Source of the DNA: Bacteroidota bacterium
Lineage (GTDB): Bacteria > Bacteroidota > Bacteroidia > Bacteroidales > F082
DNA: 64,000 nt
NCBI GenBank assembly: GCA_014382445.1
Contig: JACNJS010000084.1
Location: 2,089-66,088 of the forward strand
Direction of reading: 5' to 3'
Shown: positions 25,532-34,685 of the stretch, one piece after another
Layout of the letters: each line of letters opens with the position of its first letter
Numbering within the stretch: the stretch's first letter is position 1
Position numbers and translations under genes: made by a program
The notes under the pieces: generated by a model
Databases searched by the model: none
The model's input: the letters and a program-made list of their open reading frames with translations, nothing else
Told to the model about the DNA's origin: nothing

Positions 25532-26872
25532 CTATAATTCTTTGTTCTTTAACATACGGTAAATAGTTGATTTACCAACGTCAAGTTTTTTTGCAGCAAG
25601 CATTACGTTCCCATCATATTTATCTAAAAAATATCTGATTATACGACTGTTAAATTCGGTAAGAGTACACTCATCAACAAGAAAATTTGATACAGAATCG
25701 GTAGAGTTGAAATTAATATTATCAGAGGAAATTTCTTCATCATCCGATAATACAACTGCTAATTCAATAACAGCTTTTAACTCCCTAACATTACCTGGGT
25801 AACTGTATTTGATTAGTTTATCATTTGCATCAGGTGATATTTTCTTGAGTGCTATTTTGTTTTCCTTACAGAATTCATCGATAAAATACTTTGCAAGGAA
25901 AATAATATCATTACCTCTCGATCGTAACGGAGGAAGCTCAATTGGCAAACCAAGCAAGCGATAATACAAATCCTCCCTGAATGTCCCTTTTTTAACTTCT
26001 TCGCCAAGGTTTCGATTTGTTGATACAATAATTCTGGAATCGAGTTTTATTACTTCATTTCCACCAACTCTTGTAAGCTCTTTTTCCTGAAGAACACGCA
26101 ATAACTTAGCCTGCATATTAAGGTCCATTTCCCCGATTTCATCTAAAAACAAAGTGCCCTTGTTTGCCTGCTCAAATTTTCCAATTTTGCGAGTATTGGC
26201 ACCGGTAAAAGCACCTTTCTCATAACCAAACATTTCGCTTTCTATAAGTTCTGAAGGCACTGCAGCAACATTAACTGCAACAATTGGAAAATTCCTGCGT
26301 GTTGAATTATAATGTATGGCCTTGGCTACCAACTCCTTGCCGGTTCCTGTTTCGCCTGTAATGGAAACCGTTATTCCTGTTTTTTGTGCTTTGTCAATTA
26401 ACTTAAAAACATTTTTAATAGCCTGACTGTTTCCTTTAATATTATTAAAACTATACTTTATACCAACTTCTTCTTTAAGTACATCAATCTCCGTTTTTAA
26501 TTGCTCCCTTTCGCGAAGCTTATTAATTAAGTTCCATAACCTGTCCTTTGTGTCATTATCCTTAACAAAATAGTCATATGCACCTTTTTTAAGAAGTTCA
26601 ATCGCAGTTTTCACATCCTCTTGTCCTGATACAATTACTATCGGAAGGTCGGGATATTCGATATGAACTTTTTTCATAACTTCAGATCCTGAAATATCAG
26701 GTAATCCATAATCAAGGGATATTAAATCGGGCTGCAGATGAATATTATCAAGACATTCCCTGCCATTTTTATATAAAAATACCTCATTGTCGGGATTCAA
26801 TTGTAGATGTCGTTTTAGCAATTCACCGTAAAACGGATCGTCTTCAACAATAAATAACTTAAAATAATTCAT
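25532..26872 (-). CDS. Sigma-54-dependent response regulator (NtrC family)
   Basis: 446 aa. The receiver domain (1-120) has acidic E10/D11/D12 and the phospho-accepting D54 in LISLDYGLPD. The AAA+ domain has Walker A GETGTGKEL, the sigma-54 contact loop GAFTGA, and the LFLDEIGEMD Walker B. A Fis-type helix-turn-helix sits at the C-terminus (NVMLAAKKLDVGKSTIYRML). It activates sigma-54 promoters when phosphorylated. It heads the leftward cluster of regulators, dehydratase, BtrH-like protein and exporter, so it may control the locus itself. The region upstream shows no obvious TGGC-N8-TTGC promoter. Confidence 0.94.
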   Translation of the reverse strand: MNYFKLFIVEDDPFYGELLKRHLQLNPDNEVFLYKNGRECLDNIHLQPDLISLDYGLPDISGSEVMKKVHIEYPDLPIVIVSGQEDVKTAIELLKKGAYDYFVKDNDTKDRLWNLINKLREREQLKTEIDVLKEEVGIKYSFNNIKGNSQAIKNVFKLIDKAQKTGITVSITGETGTGKELVAKAIHYNSTRRNFPIVAVNVAAVPSELIESEMFGYEKGAFTGANTRKIGKFEQANKGTLFLDEIGEMDLNMQAKLLRVLQEKELTRVGGNEVIKLDSRIIVSTNRNLGEEVKKGTFREDLYYRLLGLPIELPPLRSRGNDIIFLAKYFIDEFCKENKIALKKISPDANDKLIKYSYPGNVRELKAVIELAVVLSDDEEISSDNINFNSTDSVSNFLVDECTLTEFNSRIIRYFLDKYDGNVMLAAKKLDVGKSTIYRMLKNKEL

Positions 26873-27001
26873 CTGATTAAATTTTAAATGACGTTGAAAA
26901 TAAGCTTAATATTTTACAAAAATAAAACTTATTCCACGATATGGAAAATTTCCAACCCTTTTTTCAAATGGATTTTATAATTTTGCATCAATAATATTAA
27001 A
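26873..27001. promoter_or_regulatory. Divergent promoter region (regulator / PHP protein)
   Basis: 129 bases between divergent genes. TAATTTTG at 26978-26985 is a -7-like box for the rightward gene, and TATTTTTG on the minus strand (26917-26924) is one for the leftward regulator. Neither has a well-placed TTG. A short palindrome TGGAAA-A-TTTCCA (26942-26954) lies between them and could be an operator. Confidence 0.35.
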
Positions 27002-28201
27002 ATGAAAAAACTTTTTCGTGCCTTGTTGCGATTTATTACCTACTTGTTAATTATTGTTACAGGTATTCTAATAATGTATTATTTACTAGCTCCTGTTTAT
27101 AAATTTTCCGGTCCTGTACCATTTACCGGAAATAAACTTTATAACCCATACCAGTCAATTGATTCGGCAAATTGGAGAAAATACAATTTTCAGGTGCAGT
27201 CGAAGGCATGGTTAGGGATTACCGATGGTCGAAAAAACACAAATGAATTGATTGATAGTGTATACAAAGTGCTTGGATATGATCATGTTGCAACATCCGA
27301 TTATCAAAAAATCAATATTTTTGGTAAGGATGACTCGGCCTATATACCAACTTATGAGCATGGTTATAACATTTTTAAAACACATCAGGTTTGTATTAAT
27401 GCCGATAAAGTATTGTGGGTTGATTTGATGTTTGGCCAAACGCTTAGTATGAAGCAATGGATACTGGATCAGCTAAGTGAACATTCAGAAATAGTTGCTC
27501 TTGCTCATCCGTTACTAAGGCATGGCTATACTATTAACGATATGAAATACCTCACAAACTATGAGGCCATTGAGGTGTTAAATAATATAAGGGTTTCTGT
27601 GGCTCATTGGGATGCAGCACTTTCAACAGGACAAATTGCGTATATTATTAGTGATGATGATGCTCATGATGTGTTGTACAGTAATGATGTTGGCCGAAGA
27701 TTCACTATGATAAATTCACTTACTTTAAACCGGAATGAAATTCTGTCCAATCTGAAAAAAGGTGCTTCATATGGTATTGATTTTTTCAGAATTGATGATG
27801 AGCCGATGAAGGATAAAGCAGAGCGATCGAAATATATTCCTAAGTTAACATCAGCAAAACTTATTGGTGATACTTTGATTGTTTCTGTGGATGCTAATGC
27901 TCTCCTATTCAGGTTTATTGGAAATAATGGAGAAGTTTTACATGTAGTGGAAAATAGCGACACAGCATTGTATGTTATTGAAGATACTGACCCGTATGTA
28001 AGAACAGAAATAATGTTTCACGATCATTCAGTGATGTACTTAAATCCTGTGCTGCGTTATAATGGTGAATTTCCAAAAACGTTAAAAACCGCTGAAGTAG
28101 ATAAATCTGCCACCTTACGGTTAAGGATTGTATATTTCCTCGTAGCAATTATTATTGCCTACTTATTTGCCAGATTGAGAATGAGGAAAAAAAGAAAATA
28201 G
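27002..28201 (+). CDS. Membrane-anchored PHP-fold phosphoesterase-like protein
   Basis: 399 aa. An N-terminal transmembrane helix (about 10-32) is followed by an extracytoplasmic domain with metal-ligand-like motifs of the PHP family spread in order: YDHVATSDYQ, YEHGYN, VALAHPLLRHGY and YIISDDDAHDV. A second helix near the C-terminus (VYFLVAIIIAYLFA) leads to a basic tail. Substrate unknown; PHP proteins hydrolyse phosphate or nucleotide esters. It is followed 4 bases later by a glycosyltransferase gene, so a part in envelope glycan assembly is likely. No polymerase domain is present. Confidence 0.75.
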   Translation: MKKLFRALLRFITYLLIIVTGILIMYYLLAPVYKFSGPVPFTGNKLYNPYQSIDSANWRKYNFQVQSKAWLGITDGRKNTNELIDSVYKVLGYDHVATSDYQKINIFGKDDSAYIPTYEHGYNIFKTHQVCINADKVLWVDLMFGQTLSMKQWILDQLSEHSEIVALAHPLLRHGYTINDMKYLTNYEAIEVLNNIRVSVAHWDAALSTGQIAYIISDDDAHDVLYSNDVGRRFTMINSLTLNRNEILSNLKKGASYGIDFFRIDDEPMKDKAERSKYIPKLTSAKLIGDTLIVSVDANALLFRFIGNNGEVLHVVENSDTALYVIEDTDPYVRTEIMFHDHSVMYLNPVLRYNGEFPKTLKTAEVDKSATLRLRIVYFLVAIIIAYLFARLRMRKKRK

Positions 28202-28205
28202 CCCT

Positions 28206-29777
28206 ATGGATAGCAAAAAGAAATATAGTAATTATGTACTTTATCTGATTGTTATATCAACCATTATAAGGGGTTTGCTTGCAGGCACACTGGAATTGGG
28301 CAACGATGAAGTTTATTACAGATTATATGCGCTTTATCCTGATTGGTCGCATTTTGATCATCCGTTGATGGTTGGTTGGTTTATGCAGCTTACTACGTTT
28401 AACCTGCTATTTCAAAGCGAGTTTTTCTTACGACTAGGAGCAGTTATAACCGGAGCAATCAATATTTGGATAATATTTAAAATCGGCGGGCAAATTAAAG
28501 ATGCCCGAACAGGATATTACGCATCGCTGTTATATACCGCTTCTGTTTATTCATCAATAATTACAGGCGTTTTCATCCTTCCCGACACACCACAAAGTCT
28601 GTTTTGGTTATGGGCAATATATCTGATGATTAAAACAGTGCCGATGTGTCCACATGTACCTATGTCGGGTATTAACATGTTGAAAATAGGCATTGTAATC
28701 GGATTGGGGATATTATCAAAATACACATCAGTATTTTTATGGTTTGGAATTGTTGCTTATATACTGATTTACAATCGTGAATGGTTAAGAAGTAAGTGGT
28801 TGTATATTGCAATTATAATTACGGTTATTTTTTCATTACCAATAATAATCTGGAACCTCCAAAACGATTTTATCAGCATTTCATTTCATTCAGGAAGGGT
28901 TGCCATGAGTGGTTATTCAATTAAATTTGATTATTTGCTAACTGAGCTCGCCGGTGAGATACTTTATAATAACCCTGTTAATTTTGTATTGATTATTATA
29001 GGTGTATTAGCAGCTATTAGAGGGAAGCTCACAATTGAAAATAAATTTTCCAGAATATTGCTATTGTCGGGGTTACCTTTAATATTAACATTTTTAGTGT
29101 TTTCACTTTTCAGAAGCACGCTCCCGCACTGGACAGCTCCCGGATACACTACATTAATCCTGCTAGCAGCTGTTTATTTGTCGCAGCACGGATCAGCAAA
29201 TAAAAAGGGATTACCTGTTCCCATAATATCATCCCTGATATTACTTTTTGTAATAATTATTATGGGATTATCTCAAATTAATTACGGAATATTTACGATA
29301 GATAAAAGTACTGAATATAATCGCATTGGCAAAAACGACCCTTCTCTTGATATGTATGGTTATAAGCAAACCTGTGAAGCTTTTAAGCTTATTGTAGATC
29401 GTGATATTAAACAGGGCATTATGTCAGAAAACAGCATAATTGTTGGCTCAAACTGGTTTCCTCTTGCTAATTACGATTATTATGCGGCAACTCCTGCAGG
29501 TTTAAAATGTTATGGAATTGGTGAACTTGGTAATATTCATAAATATGCCTGGATAAACCATGAGCAGGGCGGATTTAATTTAGGCATGGATGCATATTAT
29601 TTAACTGACAGCAGAGCGTATCACGAACCAGATATTTTTTTTCACAATTATTTTGAGGAAGTTATTCCGGCTGATACAATTCAAATTTACAGAAATGGCA
29701 AAGTAGCAAAAAGAGCTTTTGTTTTCAGAATGAAAAACCTTCAAACAATACCGGAGGACATGTTAAACCCTTATTAA
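28206..29777 (+). CDS. GT39/ArnT-type membrane glycosyltransferase
   Basis: 523 aa polytopic membrane protein of the dolichyl-/undecaprenyl-phosphate-sugar transferase type. The first outer loop carries the catalytic acidic residues GNDEVYYRLYA and the following HFDHPLMVGWF motif, both hallmarks of the family. About ten hydrophobic helices span 10-360, then a soluble C-terminal domain. It should transfer a sugar from a polyprenyl phosphate donor to lipid, protein or glycan on the periplasmic face. It lies between the PHP protein and a GT2 enzyme, all rightward with short gaps. Confidence 0.88.
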   Translation: MDSKKKYSNYVLYLIVISTIIRGLLAGTLELGNDEVYYRLYALYPDWSHFDHPLMVGWFMQLTTFNLLFQSEFFLRLGAVITGAINIWIIFKIGGQIKDARTGYYASLLYTASVYSSIITGVFILPDTPQSLFWLWAIYLMIKTVPMCPHVPMSGINMLKIGIVIGLGILSKYTSVFLWFGIVAYILIYNREWLRSKWLYIAIIITVIFSLPIIIWNLQNDFISISFHSGRVAMSGYSIKFDYLLTELAGEILYNNPVNFVLIIIGVLAAIRGKLTIENKFSRILLLSGLPLILTFLVFSLFRSTLPHWTAPGYTTLILLAAVYLSQHGSANKKGLPVPIISSLILLFVIIIMGLSQINYGIFTIDKSTEYNRIGKNDPSLDMYGYKQTCEAFKLIVDRDIKQGIMSENSIIVGSNWFPLANYDYYAATPAGLKCYGIGELGNIHKYAWINHEQGGFNLGMDAYYLTDSRAYHEPDIFFHNYFEEVIPADTIQIYRNGKVAKRAFVFRMKNLQTIPEDMLNPY

Positions 29778-29812
29778 GAATATTCATATTTTAAAAAAAA
29801 TTACAAATCTCG

Positions 29813-30826
29813 ATGATCAATCACCCTAAAGTATCGGTTATCCTTCCTTTTTTTAATGCCGAAAAAACAATTGAAAGTGCCATAAAGAGCATTTCTTCGC
29901 AGAGTTTTACAGATTTTGAATGTATCCTAATCGACAATAATTCAACAGATAGCAGCTGGCAAATTGCCCAAAAGTTTGTTGATAATGACCATCGGTTTAA
30001 ACTAATTTCTGAAAAAGTACAGGGGGTTGGGTTTGCATCTAATGCAGGATGGAAAGAAAGCAAAGGAAATTACATTGCCCGCATGGATGCTGACGATTGG
30101 TCTCATCCCAATAGGCTAAAAATACAAAACGAATTTTTAGATAACAACTCCGGTTATGGAGCCGTAGCCACATTGGTTAAGCATATTAGTCATTCGGAGT
30201 TTTCAGGTGGGATGCCCCGTTTTGTTGAGTGGAGCAATGCAATAGTTACTTACGAAGAAATTTTAAATTCCAGATTTGTTGAACTACCGATTGTAAACCC
30301 ATCTGCAATGTGGCGACGTGAAATCGCACAGAAACACGGTATGTATCTTCATGGTGATTTTCCTGAGGACTATGAAATGTGGTTGAGATGGTTCGATAAT
30401 GGAGTTAAAATAAGAAAGCTGAAAGATGTCTTGCTAAATTGGCATGACTCTGACACCAGGTTATCACGAACGAACCCAATATACAGCGACAAATCATTTT
30501 ACCAAATCAAAACTAAATATCTCGCAAAGTGGCTTAAAAAGCATAGCCCGTTTTACCCAAAAGTTGCTATTTGGGGAGCGAGTAATATATCACGGAGAAG
30601 AGCACGATTACTGGAATCACACGGCATTGAAATTTGTTGCTATATTGATACAAAAAAAAATAAACGACACCTTGACCAAAAGGTGTACTTCTATGAAAAT
30701 ATTCCTTCAGCAGATGAAATATTCGTACTAACCTACATTAAACAAATGAATGCGAAGGAGGAGATTAAAGAGTTTTTATCAAAGAAAGGATTCGAAGAGG
30801 GTAAAAATTTTCTTCTTGTCTCTTAA
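29813..30826 (+). CDS. Family 2 glycosyltransferase with C-terminal Rossmann-like extension
   Basis: 337 aa. The GT-A domain starts KVSVILPFFNAEKTI, has the nucleotide-binding IDNNSTDSS and the metal-binding DxD in ARMDADDWSHPNRL, and an acceptor-side EDYEMWLRW. After about residue 240 an extra domain begins (FYPKVAIWGASNISRRRA, then CYIDTKKNK) that looks like a Rossmann nucleotide-binding unit, an addition seen in some Bacteroidota GT2 proteins. Its 3' end overlaps the convergent FkbM gene by 4 bases. Donor and acceptor sugars are not predictable. Confidence 0.9.
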   Translation: MINHPKVSVILPFFNAEKTIESAIKSISSQSFTDFECILIDNNSTDSSWQIAQKFVDNDHRFKLISEKVQGVGFASNAGWKESKGNYIARMDADDWSHPNRLKIQNEFLDNNSGYGAVATLVKHISHSEFSGGMPRFVEWSNAIVTYEEILNSRFVELPIVNPSAMWRREIAQKHGMYLHGDFPEDYEMWLRWFDNGVKIRKLKDVLLNWHDSDTRLSRTNPIYSDKSFYQIKTKYLAKWLKKHSPFYPKVAIWGASNISRRRARLLESHGIEICCYIDTKKNKRHLDQKVYFYENIPSADEIFVLTYIKQMNAKEEIKEFLSKKGFEEGKNFLLVS

Positions 30827-31605
30827 CGATAACTGTTTTTCCATGCCCAAATAATATCATTTTTAAAATTAATTTTGAATGCGTTATTTTTGAGATAATT
30901 AATTAGCGAAACCGCATTTTCATTCTCCTCCTTTCCAGAGTGAGTTTCAATGGACATAATTGAAATTTTGTTAAGTATAGAAGTTGGTGCATCATATAGT
31001 ATCGCATATTCTGAACCTTCGCAGTCTAACTTTAAAAAATCAATATTATCCAGTTTATTATCATAAATAATATCTTGCAAACAGGTTGTTTTAACTTCAA
31101 TACTATCGGCTCGGCTACTGGCATCGAAAATACTGGCATCAGTAGTAAATGAGTCGGTACTATCATAGTTTAGGGTAATCGAACCCTGTCCCTTACTACT
31201 TACTGCTTTATTAATTACCGCAAAATCAAGAGTACTGTTTTCCTGCATATATTTACTTAGTAATTTAAAATTTACAGGCATTGGCTCAAACGCAATTACT
31301 TTTGCTTTAGGAAAATTAGCTAACATAAATAATGAAAAATAACCAACGTTAGCCCCAATATCTACTACTGTTTTAATTTGCTTACCAACAATACTTTTCG
31401 GTAACCCCTTAAAGTAAGTTTCATCAAAAAAGCATTCCTTGTAAGTCTGTAATAATCTTTGAGGTACTATGATTTTTAGCCCACTTCGACATTTAAAAGT
31501 AAACTCTTTCTTTTTGGAAGAAGTATATTTGAAAATATAGTAACTAAACCAATTTGAGTGGTTACTAATATTATTTAGTATTCTTCTCATAAGCGAATAC
31601 TTCAA
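30823..31605 (-). CDS. FkbM family SAM-dependent methyltransferase
   Basis: 260 aa. The SAM-binding motif I is VVDIGANVGYFSLF, followed by VIAFEPMPVNFKLL, and then the FkbM-typical NIDFLKLDCEGSEYAIL and MSIETHSG. FkbM enzymes O-methylate hydroxyl groups on polyketides or surface sugars. Its neighbour is a glycosyltransferase (4-base tail-to-tail overlap), which favours a sugar substrate. The start at 31605 lies just downstream of fumC (4-base gap on the same strand), so it may be read with it. Confidence 0.88.
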   Translation of the reverse strand: MKYSLMRRILNNISNHSNWFSYYIFKYTSSKKKEFTFKCRSGLKIIVPQRLLQTYKECFFDETYFKGLPKSIVGKQIKTVVDIGANVGYFSLFMLANFPKAKVIAFEPMPVNFKLLSKYMQENSTLDFAVINKAVSSKGQGSITLNYDSTDSFTTDASIFDASSRADSIEVKTTCLQDIIYDNKLDNIDFLKLDCEGSEYAILYDAPTSILNKISIMSIETHSGKEENENAVSLINYLKNNAFKINFKNDIIWAWKNSYR

Positions 31606-31609
31606 CCGG

Positions 31610-32995
31610 TTAAATCATTTTTGAAGGATCAACCAATTCAGTGAATTTTTCATCAGTAAGAAATCCTAGTTCAAGTGTTGCTTCGCGTAACGTTGAGCCT
31701 TCTGCATGAGCTTTTTTAGCAATCTTAGCGGCTTTTTCGTAGCCAATATGTGAGTTAAGAGCAGTAACCAGCATCAGTGAATTTTCTAATTTCTCCTGAA
31801 CTATACTATGGTTGGGTTCAATACCAATAACCGCATTTCTGGTAAACGAAACGCAAGCATCGCCCAATAACCTGGCTGATTGAAGAAGATTAGAAATCAT
31901 AACCGGTTTAAAAACATTTAACTGAAAATGTCCTTGCATTCCGCCAACCGTAATTGCAGTATCGTTACCGATAACCTGAGCACAAACCATTGTTAGGGCT
32001 TCGTTTTGTGTTGGATTAACTTTGCCTGGCATAATAGATGAACCCGGCTCATTGGCAGGAAGTTGAATTTCGCCAATGCTGCAACGCGGACCGGAGGCAA
32101 GCATACGAATATTATTTCCAATGTGCATCAAACTTACGGCAAGCTGTTTAAGAGCTCCCGAAGTTTCAACAATTGCATCATGGGCCGACAAAGCTTCAAA
32201 TTTATTTTGAGCCGTAACAAATGGATATCCGGTTAATTCTGCAATTTTTGAAGCAACTTTTACGTCATAATTTTTAGGTGTATTTAATCCGGTACCAACG
32301 GCTGTTCCACCCAGAGCCAGCTCAGTTAGATGAGGTAAAGTATTTGAAAGAGCCTTCAATCCAAAATTAAGCTGGGTAACGTATCCCGAAAATTCCTGTC
32401 CTAACGTAAGCGGTGTTGCATCCATAAGATGTGTACGACCTGTTTTTACGACATTTTTAAAAGCCTCAACTTTTTCTGCAAGCGCATCTCTGAGCATAGC
32501 AACACCCGGAATTGTATTTTCAACAATCAGTTTATAAGCAGCAATGTGCATTGCCGTTGGAAATGTATCATTTGATGATTGTGATTTATTTACATCATCG
32601 TTTGGATGAAGGACCTTAATACTATCACTAAGTGAGCCTCCATTTATAACATGTCCGCGGTTTGCAATAACTTCGTTCATGTTCATATTCGACTGGGTAC
32701 CTGAACCTGTTTGCCAGATCACCAACGGGAAGTTACCATCAAGCTTTCCTTCAAGTATTTCATCGGCGGCTTTTCCAATTAATTCGGCTTTTTCAACTGC
32801 CAATACTCCAAGTTCGGCATTAGTCAATGCTGCAGCTTTTTTTAAATATGCAAAAGCATTAATTATCTCTTCAGGCATTGAAGCTTCGGGGCCAATTTGA
32901 AAATTCATTTTTGATCTTTGTGTTTGTGCTCCCCAGTAACTATCAGCAGGAACCTGTACGTCACCCATAGTGTCGTGTTCAATTCTATATTTCAT
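31610..32995 (-). CDS. fumC: Fumarate hydratase, class II
   Basis: 461 aa iron-independent fumarase converting fumarate and malate. The N-terminus [22 protein letters not shown] and the superfamily signature [15 protein letters not shown] are diagnostic, and the catalytic His region is [17 protein letters not shown]. Length matches FumC. It follows arsC on the same strand with a 70-base gap. Confidence 0.96.
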   Translation of the reverse strand: MKYRIEHDTMGDVQVPADSYWGAQTQRSKMNFQIGPEASMPEEIINAFAYLKKAAALTNAELGVLAVEKAELIGKAADEILEGKLDGNFPLVIWQTGSGTQSNMNMNEVIANRGHVINGGSLSDSIKVLHPNDDVNKSQSSNDTFPTAMHIAAYKLIVENTIPGVAMLRDALAEKVEAFKNVVKTGRTHLMDATPLTLGQEFSGYVTQLNFGLKALSNTLPHLTELALGGTAVGTGLNTPKNYDVKVASKIAELTGYPFVTAQNKFEALSAHDAIVETSGALKQLAVSLMHIGNNIRMLASGPRCSIGEIQLPANEPGSSIMPGKVNPTQNEALTMVCAQVIGNDTAITVGGMQGHFQLNVFKPVMISNLLQSARLLGDACVSFTRNAVIGIEPNHSIVQEKLENSLMLVTALNSHIGYEKAAKIAKKAHAEGSTLREATLELGFLTDEKFTELVDPSKMI

Positions 32996-33065
32996 GTTTT
33001 ATATTTTGATTTTGTTATTATTAAATGTGAGAATGATTAAATGCCTAGATGAATGACCAATTAAA

Positions 33066-33410
33066 TTAACTAAAAAATACAGCAAGATTATCAGCGGGGT
33101 CGCCCAATACTGCTTTGTTTCCTTTAACCACTAAAGGGCGTTTAATAAGTTTTGGATTTTCAACCATGATTTTAACCCACTCGTCGTCGGTAAAGTTCTT
33201 TCCTTTATAATTGGATCTATAGATTGCCTCCTGAGTACGAACTATATCGTGCGGCTTGAGATTTAGCTTTATCAACAAATTTTTTAATACGTTTTCGCTT
33301 ATTGGATTTTTCAAATATTCAATCACTTCAAAATCATTAGTACGTTCTTGTACATAATGTAATCCTGCCCTTGATTTTTTACATCGTGGATTGTGATATA
33401 TCTTAATCAT
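33066..33410 (-). CDS. ArsC-family reductase (arsenate reductase-like)
   Basis: 114 aa thioredoxin-fold protein of the glutaredoxin-linked ArsC/Spx family. C10 in YHNPRCKKSR is the arsenate-binding Cys, and the C-terminal RPLVVKGNKAVLG has the conserved Arg-Pro. Unlike Spx it lacks the CxxC pair. No arsenic transport or ars repressor genes are near, so its in vivo role may be general thiol chemistry. It stands between the terminator after the etf genes and fumC. Confidence 0.87.
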   Translation of the reverse strand: MIKIYHNPRCKKSRAGLHYVQERTNDFEVIEYLKNPISENVLKNLLIKLNLKPHDIVRTQEAIYRSNYKGKNFTDDEWVKIMVENPKLIKRPLVVKGNKAVLGDPADNLAVFFS

Positions 33411-33446
33411 GATTAATGTTTTTTTGACGTGTCAAATTTACTCAAA

Positions 33447-33480
33447 TAAAAAAACCTGACCATAGTTGTAGCCAGGTTTT
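33447..33480 (-). terminator. Intrinsic terminator after the etf operon
   Basis: On the minus strand AAAACCTG (33473-33480), a 14-base loop and CAGGTTTT (33451-33458) form a stem followed by a T-rich run (33444-33450). It lies downstream of etfA in its direction and before arsC, so it should end the leftward etfB-etfA transcript. Confidence 0.65.
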
Positions 33481-33488
33481 ATAAAAAA

Positions 33489-33658
33489 TTTGTAACTAAT
33501 CAGTGTCACGCCGAAAGATCAAGAAATAAATGAGATTTGTTTAACCTCCCCCTGCCCCCTCCAAAGGGGGAAACCTACCCCTGCACTCCTTCAAGCAGCG
33601 GATTATAGGTATTTATTTCTTGATTTTTCCTCAATTGACTATACTGATTAGTTACAAA
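33489..33658. repeat. Nested imperfect inverted repeat element (about 170 bp)
   Basis: Outer arms TTTGTAACTAATCAGT (33489-33504) and its complement (33643-33658) enclose inner arms ATCAAGAAATAAAT (33518-33531) and ATTTATTTCTTGAT (33610-33623). The centre holds a further hairpin CCCCCT-CCAA-AGGGGG (33555-33570). No ORF. This looks like a non-coding mobile or MITE-like repeat, or a dispersed palindrome, lying between etfA and its terminator. Confidence 0.7.
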
Positions 33659-33678
33659 AAGTTTATGTGTTAAAAAAA

Positions 33679-34647
33679 CTAAGCTTTCATTTGCTTTATT
33701 CCTTCGATTAATTGTGGTATAACCTTATTTACATCTCCAATTATACCATAATCTGCTGTTTCAAATATGGGCGCTTCTGCATCTTTGTTAACAGCAACAA
33801 TAACTTTTGATGAACTAACACCACCAAGATGCTGGATAGCTCCCGAAATACCAAAAGCTAAATACAAGTTTGGGGCGATTATCTTTCCTGTTTGTCCAAC
33901 ATGCTCAGCGTGTGGACGCCAGCCTTCATCAGAAACAGGCCGTGAACATGCCAAACCTGCACCGAGTAAATCTGCCATTTCTTCTAATCCTGTCCAGTTA
34001 TCACCGCTTTTCATACCACGACCTCCAGCAACAACTACTTCTGCATCTGTTAATAATACTTTGCCGGTAATTTTGTTAGTTTCTTTAACCGTTGTAGTAA
34101 AAATACCCTCGTTAACGGCAGGGTTAAATGATTCAATAACTACATTGCTTTCGGTTTCAACTACTTTGTAAGAGTTTTGAGCAAAAGTCATTACTTTAAC
34201 GTCCGTGTCAAATTTAACTTTTGCAAATGCCTTTCCTGTGAACACTTTCTTTTTAACTACAAAAGGATTGTAACTTACGGGTAAAGCATTAACTCCGGAA
34301 ACTAATCCTGCGTTTAATTTAACCGCTACTCTTGGTGCTATGGCTTTACCAAGATTGGTGTGTGCGAAAAGAACCACCTTTGCCCCTTCCTCTATGGCAG
34401 CAGTCCCAATAGCAGTTGAAAGGGCTTTGTTATCAAGGGAGTTATATTTTTCATCGTTTAGATTAAGCACTTTATTTGCACCATAATTTCCGAGAGATGT
34501 TAATTCATCTTCACTAACATTACCTATTGAAATGGCTGTAACTGAAGTTTCCAATTGATTAGCTAGTGTTGCGGCATACGAAACAAGCTCATAGCTTAGT
34601 TTTTTGAATTTGCCGTCCCAGTTCTCTGTATATACTAATATTGACAT
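33679..34647 (-). CDS. etfA: Electron transfer flavoprotein, alpha subunit
   Basis: 322 aa FAD-binding subunit that takes electrons from acyl-CoA dehydrogenases. The C-terminal FAD domain shows VVAGGRGMKSGDNW, the GAGLACSRPVSDEGW stretch, GQTGKIIAPNLYLAFGISGAIQH (split here as GQTGKIIAPNLYLAFG then ISGAIQHLGG) and AVNKDAEAPIFE. It is the downstream partner of etfB, but a 357-bp four-helix-bundle gene is inserted between them. An acyl-CoA dehydrogenase lies upstream on the same strand. Confidence 0.95.
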   Translation of the reverse strand: MSILVYTENWDGKFKKLSYELVSYAATLANQLETSVTAISIGNVSEDELTSLGNYGANKVLNLNDEKYNSLDNKALSTAIGTAAIEEGAKVVLFAHTNLGKAIAPRVAVKLNAGLVSGVNALPVSYNPFVVKKKVFTGKAFAKVKFDTDVKVMTFAQNSYKVVETESNVVIESFNPAVNEGIFTTTVKETNKITGKVLLTDAEVVVAGGRGMKSGDNWTGLEEMADLLGAGLACSRPVSDEGWRPHAEHVGQTGKIIAPNLYLAFGISGAIQHLGGVSSSKVIVAVNKDAEAPIFETADYGIIGDVNKVIPQLIEGIKQMKA

Positions 34648-34685
34648 GATTATTATTATTTATTTGTGAATTTGAATATTATACC

